Position numbers and translations under genes: made by a program | Assembly: GCA_012842605.1 (NCBI GenBank) | Contig: DUSN01000035.1 | Coordinates: 1 to 41,472 of the forward strand | Direction: 5' to 3' | DNA length: 41,472 bases | Source of the DNA: Clostridiales bacterium | Lineage (GTDB): Bacteria > Bacillota > Clostridia > Caldicoprobacterales > DTU083 | The notes under the pieces: model-generated | Seen by the model: only the letters and a program-made list of their open reading frames with translations | What the model was told of the DNA's origin: nothing | The model's database searches: none | Part shown: positions 16,679-25,442 of the stretch, piece after piece | Layout of the letters: every line of letters begins with the position of its first letter | Position numbering within the stretch: position 1 is the first letter of the stretch

Positions 16679-18928
16679 ATGAAGCTGATTCTAAGATATT
16701 TAAAGCCTTTTGCCTTCGCAGTCATTCTATGTATCATACTTTTATACATACAGGCAATTACCGAGCTTTCCCTGCCTAATCTGATGTCCAATATCGTAAA
16801 TACGGGAATACAGCAGGGCGGAATAGAAAGCGCTGCACCTGAGGCAATCAGCCGGGACGGTCTGCAGTTTGTTTCCTTGTTTATGACAGACGAAGACATA
16901 TCACAGGTAAACAATCATTATAAGCTGATATCAACGGATTCGGCACAGGCAAAGAAGTTAGCAGATAAATATCCAATCTTAAAAGACAAACCCATATATT
17001 TACTTGACAAAGAACAGACAGATGCAGAGAGTTTAAGCAATCTGGAAAATATATTCGGCAGGGCATCTCTTACATTCATACGCTTAATGCAGTCAATAAA
17101 TTATACGGAACTACACGGATACGATAACAGCAGCCAAAATGACGATTCAGCCATGCTCAGGGACATAGACCCCTCTATGCTTTACCGGCTTGTCCAACTG
17201 ATTTCTCAAATGCCGCCCCAGGACTTTGAAGAGGCAAGAAAAAAGGCTGACTCCGCTGAACCGTCTATGGCAAGGCAGGTTGGCACTGCCATGAACCGTT
17301 TGTTTTATTCTGAACTGGGTATCGATTTAAGCACTCTGCAAAGAAATTATATACTTAAGGCAGGCTTATACATGCTGCTGGTTACCTTAATTGGGGCAGC
17401 TGCAGCAATTGGCGTCGGTTTCTTTGCATCCCGTATCGGTTCCGATGCTGCACGCATGATGCGCAGAGATATATTCAGGAAAGTGGAAAGCTTTTCTTTG
17501 GAGGAATTTGATCGCTATTCCACTGCTTCCCTGATCACTCGCACAACTAATGACGTGACTCAGGTTCAAATGGTCATCATAATGGGATTGCGAATGATGG
17601 TCCGGGCTCCCATCATGGGGATCGGCGGCATCATTATGGCCTTGCAGAAGAGTGTCTCCTTAAGCTGGATTATTGCCCTTGCAGTAATAATAATGATCGG
17701 TGTTATTGCCGTGATTTTCACCATAGCCATACCTAAGTTCAAGCTTATGCAAAAGCTGACCGACAGGCTGAATCTGGTAACCCGTGAAAGCCTTACCGGC
17801 ATAATGGTAATCCGGGCTTTCAGCAACCAGGAACATGAAGAAAAGCGGTTTGAAGAAGCCTCACGGGAACTGCGGGACAACAACCGGTTTGTCAATCGTG
17901 TTATGACAGTTATGTGGCCCAGCATGATGCTGATTATGAATTTGTCTTCCCTGGTAATCATGTGGGCCGGTGCGCATGAAATTGAGCGCTCCGCCATGCA
18001 GGTGGGAGACATGATGGCCTTTATCCAGTATGCCATGCAAATAATCATGGCCTTCCTTATGATTGCCATGATGTTTGTCATGCTGCCGCGAGCCATGGTT
18101 TCTGCTACCCGCATCAACGAAGTGCTGGATGTGGAGCCTTCCATACAGGATAAGAAGAATCCTGCTGTTCTTGGCAGCAAAGTTAGGGGCGAGATTGTCT
18201 TTCGCAATGTCTCTTTCCGTTACAAGGGTGCTGAAACCGATGCCCTTCACAATATCTCCTTTACAGCCCGGCCAGGTGAGACTACAGCCATTATCGGCTC
18301 TACAGGCTCCGGCAAAACAACCCTGGTTAACCTCATTCCCAGGTTCTATGATGCAACCGAAGGTGAAATTACCATAGACGGCATACCTGTTCAGGAACTG
18401 TCTCAGGAAAAGCTGCGCAGCATTATCGGCTATGTACCCCAGAAGACAAATCTGTTCACAGGAACCATAGAGTCCAACATACGTTACGGCAAGGAAAATG
18501 CATCCCCTGACGAGGTGGCCCTTGCTGCCGAAGTTGCACAGGCGGCGGAATTCATAGAGAATATGGAAAATGGTTACCAGTCTCCCATAGCACAGGGCGG
18601 ATCAAATGTATCAGGTGGCCAGAAGCAAAGGCTGTCCATAGCAAGAGCATTAATCAAAAAAGCACCCATCTATATATTTGACGACAGCTTTTCTGCCCTT
18701 GATTTTAAAACTGATGCCGCCCTCCGAAAAGCATTGAGCAAATATATAGGAGACTCCACCATTCTGATTGTAGCACAGCGTGTCAGCACAATTATGAACG
18801 CTGATCAGATTATTGTGCTGGATGAAGGCAGACTGGCAGGCATCGGCAGGCATGCTGAACTGCTGCAAACCTGCAGGGAGTACAGAGAAATTGCAGAATC
18901 TCAGCTGTCCGGGGAGGAATTGGCATGA
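16679..18928 (+). CDS. Heterodimeric ABC exporter subunit with degenerate catalytic site
   Basis: 749 residues. Type-1 exporter fold: transmembrane domain to about residue 475, then an ABC ATPase with Walker A GSTGSGKTT (540-548) and signature VSGGQ (644-648). The residue after the Walker B Asp is D669 instead of the catalytic Glu (IFDDSFSALD), and the switch His is Gln (Q700 in VAQRVSTI). Together with the altered signature of its partner this is the asymmetric arrangement of heterodimers such as TM287/288. Between helix 1 and helix 2 it has an extracytoplasmic insert of about 180 residues (45-225), polar and mostly helical. The stop overlaps the next gene by 4 bp. Exported compound unknown; drug or lipid are possible. 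Confidence 0.92.
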   Translation: MKLILRYLKPFAFAVILCIILLYIQAITELSLPNLMSNIVNTGIQQGGIESAAPEAISRDGLQFVSLFMTDEDISQVNNHYKLISTDSAQAKKLADKYPILKDKPIYLLDKEQTDAESLSNLENIFGRASLTFIRLMQSINYTELHGYDNSSQNDDSAMLRDIDPSMLYRLVQLISQMPPQDFEEARKKADSAEPSMARQVGTAMNRLFYSELGIDLSTLQRNYILKAGLYMLLVTLIGAAAAIGVGFFASRIGSDAARMMRRDIFRKVESFSLEEFDRYSTASLITRTTNDVTQVQMVIIMGLRMMVRAPIMGIGGIIMALQKSVSLSWIIALAVIIMIGVIAVIFTIAIPKFKLMQKLTDRLNLVTRESLTGIMVIRAFSNQEHEEKRFEEASRELRDNNRFVNRVMTVMWPSMMLIMNLSSLVIMWAGAHEIERSAMQVGDMMAFIQYAMQIIMAFLMIAMMFVMLPRAMVSATRINEVLDVEPSIQDKKNPAVLGSKVRGEIVFRNVSFRYKGAETDALHNISFTARPGETTAIIGSTGSGKTTLVNLIPRFYDATEGEITIDGIPVQELSQEKLRSIIGYVPQKTNLFTGTIESNIRYGKENASPDEVALAAEVAQAAEFIENMENGYQSPIAQGGSNVSGGQKQRLSIARALIKKAPIYIFDDSFSALDFKTDAALRKALSKYIGDSTILIVAQRVSTIMNADQIIVLDEGRLAGIGRHAELLQTCREYREIAESQLSGEELA

Positions 18929-20802
18929 GCATGGAGAATAGAAGGCAAAGAGGCTTCCGAGGCGGCCCCGGCCCTGTGGGCATGATGCCGGGTGAAAAAG
19001 CCAGGGACTTCAAAGGCAGCATGAAAAAGCTGATTTCGCACCTGTCACCATACAAAGTTAAAATAATTATAGTAATGATATTTGCAGTACTATCTGCGGT
19101 ATTTACCATTGCCGGCCCAAAGATCCTTGCTCAGGCCACCAACGAATTGTTTGCAGGTATTATTAATATGGTAACCGGCGGCACAGAAGGCATCAACTTT
19201 GCCCGCATAGGAAGGATCCTGGCTCTGCTGCTAGGCCTCTACCTTGTCAGCGCCTTCTTCATGTATATTCAGGGGTTTATAATGGCCGACATATCCACCA
19301 GGATTTCCTACGATCTTCGCAATGCCATATCCAGGAAGATAAACCGTCTGCCCCTTAAATATTTTGATGCAACAACCCATGGAGAGGTATTGTCCCGGGT
19401 TACCAATGATGTTGATACTTTGAACCATTCTCTGAACCAGAGCATTACCCAGATCATCAGCTCTGTTACAACCATGATCGGTGTCCTGATAATGATGATT
19501 TCCATCAGCTGGTCCATGACCCTTGCGTCATTGGCAATCCTGCCCCTGTCAGTTATCCTGGTTACCTTTACAGTGAAAAAATCCCAGAAATACTTCAGGG
19601 CGCAGCAGGAATACTTAGGCCACCTGAACGGTCATGTTGAGGAAATGTACGGCGGCCATATAATTATAAAAGCCTTTAACATGGAACAAAAATCCATTGA
19701 TAAATTTGACGAGTATAACAATGAACTGTACCGTTCCGGATGGAAATCCCAGTTTATCTCGGGGCTGATGATGCCCATGATGCATTTTGTGGGCAATTTA
19801 GGTTATGTGGTTATCTGCATATTGGGTGCATACCTTACTGCTAAAGGCACCATGACCGTAGGCGGCATTCAGGCCTTTATCCAGTATGTACGCTCTTTTA
19901 CCCAGCCGGTAACCCAAATTGCCAATATATCCAATGTATTGCAGCAGGTTGCAGCCTCGTCGGAACGGATTTTTGAATTCCTTGGCGAAAAAGAGGAAGA
20001 ACCGGACAGAGCTGTGGTTGCCGTCAACCGGAATGACCAGCCTGAAGAGGGCAAAGTTCAGGTAGAAGGCAATGTGGAGTTTTCACATGTCCGGTTTGGA
20101 TATGACCCGGATAAGATTATTATAAAGGACTTCTCGGCAGTTATAAGAAAGGGGCAGAAGATAGCTCTTGTAGGCCCCACCGGTGCAGGCAAAACTACTA
20201 TAGTTAAGCTGCTGATGCGTTTTTATGATGTGAATGAGGGTTCCATCCGGATCGAAGGACATGACATACGGGATTTTGCAAGGGATGACTTAAGATCCTT
20301 GTTTGGAATGGTACTTCAGGATACATGGCTGTTTAACGGCACTATTATGGAAAATATCCGCTATGGCAGGCTGGACGCTTCAGATGAGGAAGTTATAGCA
20401 GCAGCCAGGGCTGCCCAGGCTGACCATTTTATTCGCGCCCTCCCCGACTCCTATCAAATGGTATTGAATGAAGAGGTAACCAATGTTTCTCAAGGCCAAA
20501 AGCAGCTTCTTACCATAGCCCGGGCTATTCTTTCCAACCCGAAAATACTGATCCTTGACGAAGCTACCAGTTCCGTTGACACCAGGACTGAAATACTGAT
20601 TCAAAAGGCCATGGACCACCTTATGGAAGGGCGCACCAGCTTTGTAATCGCCCACCGTTTATCTACAATAAAAAATGCAGACCTGATTCTGTGCATCGAC
20701 AACGGTGACATTGTAGAACAGGGAACTCATGAAGAATTGCTCAAGAAAGGCGGCTTTTATGCCAACCTTTATTACAGCCAGTTTGAAAAGATCTCGGTAT
20801 AG
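18925..20802 (+). CDS. Heterodimeric ABC exporter subunit with canonical catalytic site
   Basis: 625 residues. A Gly/Arg-rich N-terminal tail of about 30 residues precedes the six-helix exporter domain. The ATPase has Walker A GPTGAGKTT (417-425), Walker B ILDEATSSVD with catalytic E546 and switch H577 in AHRLSTI, but its signature is degenerate (VSQGQ, 521-525). It therefore supplies the competent Walker motifs of one site and the defective signature of the other, exactly complementary to the upstream subunit. The ATG overlaps the stop of that gene (ATGA), so both are made together. The acyltransferase gene follows at once. Confidence 0.93.
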   Translation: MSMENRRQRGFRGGPGPVGMMPGEKARDFKGSMKKLISHLSPYKVKIIIVMIFAVLSAVFTIAGPKILAQATNELFAGIINMVTGGTEGINFARIGRILALLLGLYLVSAFFMYIQGFIMADISTRISYDLRNAISRKINRLPLKYFDATTHGEVLSRVTNDVDTLNHSLNQSITQIISSVTTMIGVLIMMISISWSMTLASLAILPLSVILVTFTVKKSQKYFRAQQEYLGHLNGHVEEMYGGHIIIKAFNMEQKSIDKFDEYNNELYRSGWKSQFISGLMMPMMHFVGNLGYVVICILGAYLTAKGTMTVGGIQAFIQYVRSFTQPVTQIANISNVLQQVAASSERIFEFLGEKEEEPDRAVVAVNRNDQPEEGKVQVEGNVEFSHVRFGYDPDKIIIKDFSAVIRKGQKIALVGPTGAGKTTIVKLLMRFYDVNEGSIRIEGHDIRDFARDDLRSLFGMVLQDTWLFNGTIMENIRYGRLDASDEEVIAAARAAQADHFIRALPDSYQMVLNEEVTNVSQGQKQLLTIARAILSNPKILILDEATSSVDTRTEILIQKAMDHLMEGRTSFVIAHRLSTIKNADLILCIDNGDIVEQGTHEELLKKGGFYANLYYSQFEKISV

Positions 20803-20810
20803 TGAGGTAC

Positions 20811-22019
20811 ATGACCGTGAAAGGGCAGCTTAGGCATAAAATTGTATATCGCACCCTGCAGATTATTATGAAGCCATTTTTAACATGGAAATTCAACTAC
20901 CGGTTTGAAAGAATCCAGCCGTTAAAACATCCGTCATTCATTCTGCCCAATCATGTAACCAGCTGGGATCCCCTGCTGGTAGGATTGAGCTTTCCGCAGA
21001 TGATGTATTATGTAGCCAGCGATCATCTGTTCAGGCTGGGATTGGTCAGCAGGCTGATTAAGTTTTTGGTATCTCCGATACCCAGAGTGAAATCTTCCAC
21101 TGACCGTCAGACAGCCGCAGCAATCTTCAAACGGATAAAGGAAGGGCATAATATATGCATCTTCCCGGAAGGCAACATGACCTTTGGAGGAGAAACCGGC
21201 GAGCTGCACAGGACAACGGCAAAGCTGATCAAACATGCCAAAGCCGCTCTGGTTACCTTTCGCATACATGGCGGGTACCTGACCCAGCCCCGCTGGTCCA
21301 GGTTCCCCAGGCGGGGCCTTATGACCGGACAGCTTGTCCGGGTCTATACCCCCGAAGAAATTGCAGGCATGTCAGAAGAGGAATTAATGAAGTGCATAGA
21401 AAAGGATTTATACACCAATGCATATGAAGAACAAAAACGCAATCCCATACCCTTCAGGGGCAAACGAATCGCTGAATGCCTGGAGACTGCCCTTTACCTC
21501 TGCCCTGTCTGCAATAAAATGGGGAGTCTTAAAAGCAGCAACGACACATTATCCTGCAGCTGCGGCCTTAAACTGCGTTATACCGAATACGGCTTCCTGG
21601 AATCCCTGAATGACCAAAAGCCCCCATTTACAACAGTGCTGGATTGGACCAAATGGCAGACAAAACAGGTCCAGGAGCTGGCTGCACGGTATAATAGCTG
21701 CCCTGACGATGTTATTATTACATCAGATGAACAACAGTCTTTATGGAAAATTACAAAGGCCAGGATTTCCCGTCTCATTGGCAGGGGCAGGCTGCTTCTG
21801 TATCGGGACCGGCTGGTTTTCCAGAATGACAATGGAAAAAACCATGCTTTTCCTCTCTCAAATATATCAGACATAGCAATACACGGACGACAGACTCTTA
21901 TCTTTACAACTACCGGCCGGGAGTATTATGAGCTTAGGTCCAGGCTGCCCCGCAGTGCCTTAAAATACTATGAATTATGCAAAGCCTTGACAGGGCAGCA
22001 TTCTATTTACAACAGATAG
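20811..22019 (+). CDS. PlsC-type acyltransferase with added zinc-ribbon and PH-like C-terminal region
   Basis: 402 residues from the ATG at 20811; a GTG at 20802 overlapping the previous stop is the alternative. The first 190 residues are a lysophospholipid acyltransferase domain with the catalytic HX4D (H48-D53 in NHVTSWD), the SPIPR block and FPEGN (118-122), which acylates lysophosphatidate or a similar acceptor at the inner membrane face. The family is usually 200-250 residues. Here a further 180 residues hold a Cys4 motif (CPVC, C231/C234, and CSC, C249/C251) and a beta-rich C-terminal part resembling bacterial PH-like domains. Gene order suggests a link between the exporter and membrane lipids, which is inference. 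Confidence 0.85.
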   Translation: MTVKGQLRHKIVYRTLQIIMKPFLTWKFNYRFERIQPLKHPSFILPNHVTSWDPLLVGLSFPQMMYYVASDHLFRLGLVSRLIKFLVSPIPRVKSSTDRQTAAAIFKRIKEGHNICIFPEGNMTFGGETGELHRTTAKLIKHAKAALVTFRIHGGYLTQPRWSRFPRRGLMTGQLVRVYTPEEIAGMSEEELMKCIEKDLYTNAYEEQKRNPIPFRGKRIAECLETALYLCPVCNKMGSLKSSNDTLSCSCGLKLRYTEYGFLESLNDQKPPFTTVLDWTKWQTKQVQELAARYNSCPDDVIITSDEQQSLWKITKARISRLIGRGRLLLYRDRLVFQNDNGKNHAFPLSNISDIAIHGRQTLIFTTTGREYYELRSRLPRSALKYYELCKALTGQHSIYNR

Positions 22020-22033
22020 AAAGGATGGAAGAT

Positions 22034-23416
22034 ATGAATTTTTCAGCCTCAAACACTATGCTTTGGGACGCCATGATCCAATTCGGCATTCTTTCAACAA
22101 TACTGCTGGCTGCCAATGTACTGCGCAGGAAGGTAGCTATTGTCAGAAAGAGCCTTGCGCCTACAGCGGTAATAGGAGGATTCCTGGCATTGCTGCTGCG
22201 CATCTTCGGACTTATTAAACTTGATGGTACTTTTTTGGATATGATAACTTATCATACCATTGCAATTGGTTTTATTGCACTTTCACTGCGCATTCCGGAG
22301 AAAAGGCCTGAAACTGCTGCAAACTCCCTGGACGGTCCCAAAAGCGGTGCTTTGATTGTCAGCTGTTACCTTGTTCAGGGCATTCTTGGAATCCTGATAA
22401 CAGCAGGCTTGGCATATACCTTTATGCCCGGTCTGTTTAAGGCGGCGGGGATACTGCTGCCCATGGGTTATGGTCAGGGACCGGGACAGGCCAATAATGT
22501 AGGGGCAACCTATGAACAATTGGGTTTTGCAGGCGGTCAATCCTTCGGTCTGTCGCTTGCTGCTGCAGGTTTTCTGTGTGCCTGCATGGTGGGTGTCATA
22601 TATATCAATATCCTTCATAAACATAAAAGAATCAATATTCAAACCATCCAGGAGAAGGCCGAAGCCTTGACCATCGAGGATTTCCAAAGTGAAAATGAAA
22701 TACCCGTATCCCAGTCTGTCGATCGTCTGTCCATACAGACAGCCATGGTATTTGTGGTCTATCTGGCTACATATCTTGTTTCACTGGGCATCACAAGCTT
22801 GCTTGAAAAAACTGCACCAGGCATTTCTGCAACCGTGTCACCGCTTATCTGGGGATTCAACTTCATTGTGGGTTCTCTTGCAGCCATGCTGTTCCGCCAA
22901 TCCTTCAACTGGTTCACTAAAGCAAAGTGGATGAAACGGCAATACCCCAACAATTACCTGCTGAGCCGGCTATCCGGCTGCGCCTTTGATTATATGATAG
23001 TTGCAGGCATAGCTGCCATTGATATAAAGGATTTGTCCGGTCTCTGGATACCTTTTATTATATTGTCCATTCTGGGCGGCTGGGTGACACTTGTATACCT
23101 CAAATGGCTGTGCAAAAAATTATACCCCGCATATTACTATGAGGGGCTGCTTTCCATGTATGGAATGATGACAGGCACCATAAGCTCAGGCGTAATGCTG
23201 CTTAGAGAACTTGATCCCAACTACCGGACACCTGCTGCCAATAATCTGCTCACCGGCAGCAGTTATGGAATTTTGTTCGGTGCTCCCATGCTGATCCTGA
23301 TAGGTATGGCACCTAAATCCGATTTGAGGTTATTAATTGTTTTACTGCTGCAGATCATCTACCTTATTTTCCTGCTTCTGTTCATGCTGAGGGTCAAGCC
23401 CGGCAGAAAAAGCTGA
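22034..23416 (+). CDS. Sodium/glutamate symporter family protein (GltS-like)
   Basis: 460 residues from the ATG at 22034, which has AAAGGA 8 nt upstream; the longer frame to 21977 would overlap the acyltransferase gene and lacks a ribosome site. About ten membrane helices in two inverted halves. The first half carries a Gly-rich pore loop (LPMGYGQGPGQANNVG), the second the partner loop (YGMMTGTISSGVMLLRELDP), as in GltS. It would take up glutamate or another dicarboxylate with Na+ at the cytoplasmic membrane. The loop residues differ from those of E. coli GltS, so the substrate may be different. It overlaps the convergent TVP38-type gene by 75 bp. Confidence 0.82.
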   Translation: MNFSASNTMLWDAMIQFGILSTILLAANVLRRKVAIVRKSLAPTAVIGGFLALLLRIFGLIKLDGTFLDMITYHTIAIGFIALSLRIPEKRPETAANSLDGPKSGALIVSCYLVQGILGILITAGLAYTFMPGLFKAAGILLPMGYGQGPGQANNVGATYEQLGFAGGQSFGLSLAAAGFLCACMVGVIYINILHKHKRINIQTIQEKAEALTIEDFQSENEIPVSQSVDRLSIQTAMVFVVYLATYLVSLGITSLLEKTAPGISATVSPLIWGFNFIVGSLAAMLFRQSFNWFTKAKWMKRQYPNNYLLSRLSGCAFDYMIVAGIAAIDIKDLSGLWIPFIILSILGGWVTLVYLKWLCKKLYPAYYYEGLLSMYGMMTGTISSGVMLLRELDPNYRTPAANNLLTGSSYGILFGAPMLILIGMAPKSDLRLLIVLLLQIIYLIFLLLFMLRVKPGRKS

Positions 23417-24115
23417 TTGAGGAGAATAGGTGTTGTGTATCTTCCGGTAGATTCTCCATACAAGAACAGATCCGGCGGAAACCAGGACAGTCAGTATACA
23501 TGAAAAAATAAATGCAGGGGATTGCGGGTTGGTTATGGTAATGCCAACCATAGTAGTAGCTATTAAGCCAGGCATCATGCCAACCACCGTTCCGCTGATA
23601 TACTTCCAGAAGCCTACTTTCAAAGCACCCAGTATAGCGCTTACCGCATCACAGGGCAGAAAGCCTACAACCCGGACCATAAAGGAAAAAAACCATTGAT
23701 TGTCATGCTGAAAAGTATCCAGGATTTGAATCTTCGGATACTTTTTTATCAGCTTTTGAAAAAAACCGGCACCCGAAAAGCGCCCGATCCAATACGGAAC
23801 AGCTGTACAGACAATCATTCCAATAACATTAACAACAAAAGCGGCAGCCGGATCAAATATCAATCCTACGCTTATATATAGAAGCGGAATGGGTATGACA
23901 AATATAAGCGACTTTACCGCAAACAATAAGATAAAGAAAGCTGCCGCCAGCAATTGGTTTTTGGGTGCAAGCCCTGCAATCTCATCAGGTGTCAATTCAG
24001 CATCATAAGCAAAGGCAGTCTGCAGCTGTAAAAGCAGAATAAATAGCTGAATAAGCAAGACCGTCAATATTCTTCTTATATGCAGTTTTTTACATGGTCT
24101 TCTTTGTAAAAACAC
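23342..24115 (-). CDS. TVP38/TMEM64 (DedA-superfamily) membrane protein
   Basis: 257 residues with an N-terminal signal-like helix (about 15-36) and four to five further membrane helices. It has the SNARE-associated/VTT domain, with the re-entrant-loop block around FVIPIPLLYISVGLIFDP and the motif GRFSG, and a second block VGFLPCDAVSAILGALKVGFW. Relatives act in lipid scrambling or transport of undecaprenyl phosphate in other bacteria, but a specific role here is not shown. Start is a GTG with AAAGG 11 nt upstream. It is convergent with the GltS-like gene and overlaps it by 75 bp, with no terminator between them. Confidence 0.85.
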   Translation of the reverse strand: MFLQRRPCKKLHIRRILTVLLIQLFILLLQLQTAFAYDAELTPDEIAGLAPKNQLLAAAFFILLFAVKSLIFVIPIPLLYISVGLIFDPAAAFVVNVIGMIVCTAVPYWIGRFSGAGFFQKLIKKYPKIQILDTFQHDNQWFFSFMVRVVGFLPCDAVSAILGALKVGFWKYISGTVVGMMPGLIATTMVGITITNPQSPAFIFSCILTVLVSAGSVLVWRIYRKIHNTYSPQSAFSAGLDPQHEQKQENKVDDLQQ

Positions 24116-24184
24116 TTCACTATAAGCCTTTCTTTATTACTGTGAAACTACATTTGTTATGTAATATACGCTAAATCGGACAAC

Positions 24185-24250
24185 TTACTCATTGGCATTA
24201 TCGGGCCATTTACAAGCCGGACCACCATATTTGCCATCTGGTGCTATCAT
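24185..24250 (-). other. Unexplained 21-codon mini-ORF, possible gene fragment
   Basis: In the 157-bp gap between the AI-2E-family and TVP38-type genes, the minus strand encodes ATG plus 20 codons, rich in Gly, Pro and Asp (APDGKYGGPACKWPDN). The same frame is open further upstream into the end of the previous gene. There is no clear ribosome site. It may be a relic or chance. Confidence 0.2.
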
Positions 24251-24272
24251 ATGACGCACCCGGCCAGGCCAA

Positions 24273-25424
24273 CTATTGCTTCTGCTCAGCGTGGTTAATT
24301 CCTTTTTTCTTCAGTCTTTCTCTTACTGCTTCCTTCAGCAGGGTATATATAACGGAGGCAACAGGTACAGCAAGGAGCATGCCCGGAATGCCGAGCGTGC
24401 CGCCGCCCAAAGTAACCGCCAGCACAACCCACATAGCAGGCAGACCTACTGTAGTGCCCATGACCCGCGGATATATTATATTGCCCTCAAATTGCTGCAG
24501 AAGAATAATAAATATAATAAACCATAATGCCTTTAAAGGATTTACCATAAGGATAATGAAAGCTGCCAGACCGGTACCGATCAGAGCACCAAATAAAGGG
24601 ATAAAGGCGGTAATAAAAATAAGCACCGACGCAACCGGCGCAAAGGGTATCCTAAGCACCAGCATTCCTGCGAAGCAAAGCAGCCCCAGTATGGTTGCCT
24701 CAATTATCTGACCTGTAACAAATTTATAAAAGGTTTTTTGTGCCAATCTGCTTATCTCTATAATACGTTCTGCCCTTCTCTCAGGAAGATAAGCAAACAA
24801 TAGCATTTTTGCCTGTTCCGCCAGTTTTTCCTTGTTAAGCAAAATATATATTGAAAACACAGATGCCACAATCAGGTTGAATGTTATGTTAAACACATAG
24901 GATATTGCTGAAATAGTAGAACCTAAGAGCCTGGAAGTGCTGTTCCTGATAAAATCCAGAATGCTGTTGCCTATGCGGTTCCAGTCTATACTGAGAGTCT
25001 CCAGCCATTGGTTGAAGTCCGGAAAACTCTGGGTAAAGCGGTCTGCCCACTCCGGTATGCTGCGAAAGAACAACGGTATTACATTAGTCAGTATCTGAAC
25101 AGTCTCAGCTATCTGCGGAACCAGCATCACTATTACCACAAACAGCACTGCTGCCACCAGCAGCACAGATAACAGTATGGATAACGGGCGGCGGATGGCT
25201 TTTACCAGTTTCCTTTCGGAAGTAAAAATCTTCTGTTCAAAAAACTGAAGGGGCACATAAAGGAGAAAAGCCATAGCAGCACCAATGAAAAATGGTGTCA
25301 GCAGCCCCAAGACTACCCTGGCTGCCCGTATTACGGAACTGAGATTTTGCAGGACTAAAAAAAGGGTGATTGAAAAGGCAGCCAGGAACAGTAATTTCCG
25401 CATATTTTCTTTATTCAGTTCCAT
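24273..25424 (-). CDS. AI-2E family membrane transporter
   Basis: 383 residues, about eight membrane helices with a large soluble segment at about 110-160 between helices 3 and 4. The C-terminal half has the family blocks FIPLFGALIGTGLAA and ITAF, and QFEGNIIYPRVMGTTVGLP, the AI-2E/PerM/YtvI signature. Members have been linked to autoinducer-2 export and to Na+/H+ antiport; neither can be decided here. AAGGAG lies 8 nt before the ATG. It starts 18 bp after the GH127 stop in the same direction, so it is probably cotranscribed with that gene although a functional link is not obvious. Confidence 0.87.
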   Translation of the reverse strand: MELNKENMRKLLFLAAFSITLFLVLQNLSSVIRAARVVLGLLTPFFIGAAMAFLLYVPLQFFEQKIFTSERKLVKAIRRPLSILLSVLLVAAVLFVVIVMLVPQIAETVQILTNVIPLFFRSIPEWADRFTQSFPDFNQWLETLSIDWNRIGNSILDFIRNSTSRLLGSTISAISYVFNITFNLIVASVFSIYILLNKEKLAEQAKMLLFAYLPERRAERIIEISRLAQKTFYKFVTGQIIEATILGLLCFAGMLVLRIPFAPVASVLIFITAFIPLFGALIGTGLAAFIILMVNPLKALWFIIFIILLQQFEGNIIYPRVMGTTVGLPAMWVVLAVTLGGGTLGIPGMLLAVPVASVIYTLLKEAVRERLKKKGINHAEQKQ

Positions 25425-25442
25425 AACATAATCTCCTTATGC

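Noticed and set aside
16129..16914. 261-codon minus-strand ORF across the MacB/exporter gap
   Set aside because: It is a shadow of two well-supported plus-strand genes and crosses their promoter.
17566..18207. 213-codon minus-strand ORF
   Set aside because: It is antisense to the middle of the exporter gene, rich in Met/Ile/Arg from reverse reading of helix codons, with no family features.
21977..22033. Longer GltS-like start at 21977
   Set aside because: It would overlap the acyltransferase gene by 43 bp and has no ribosome site; the ATG at 22034 has AAAGGA 8 nt upstream.
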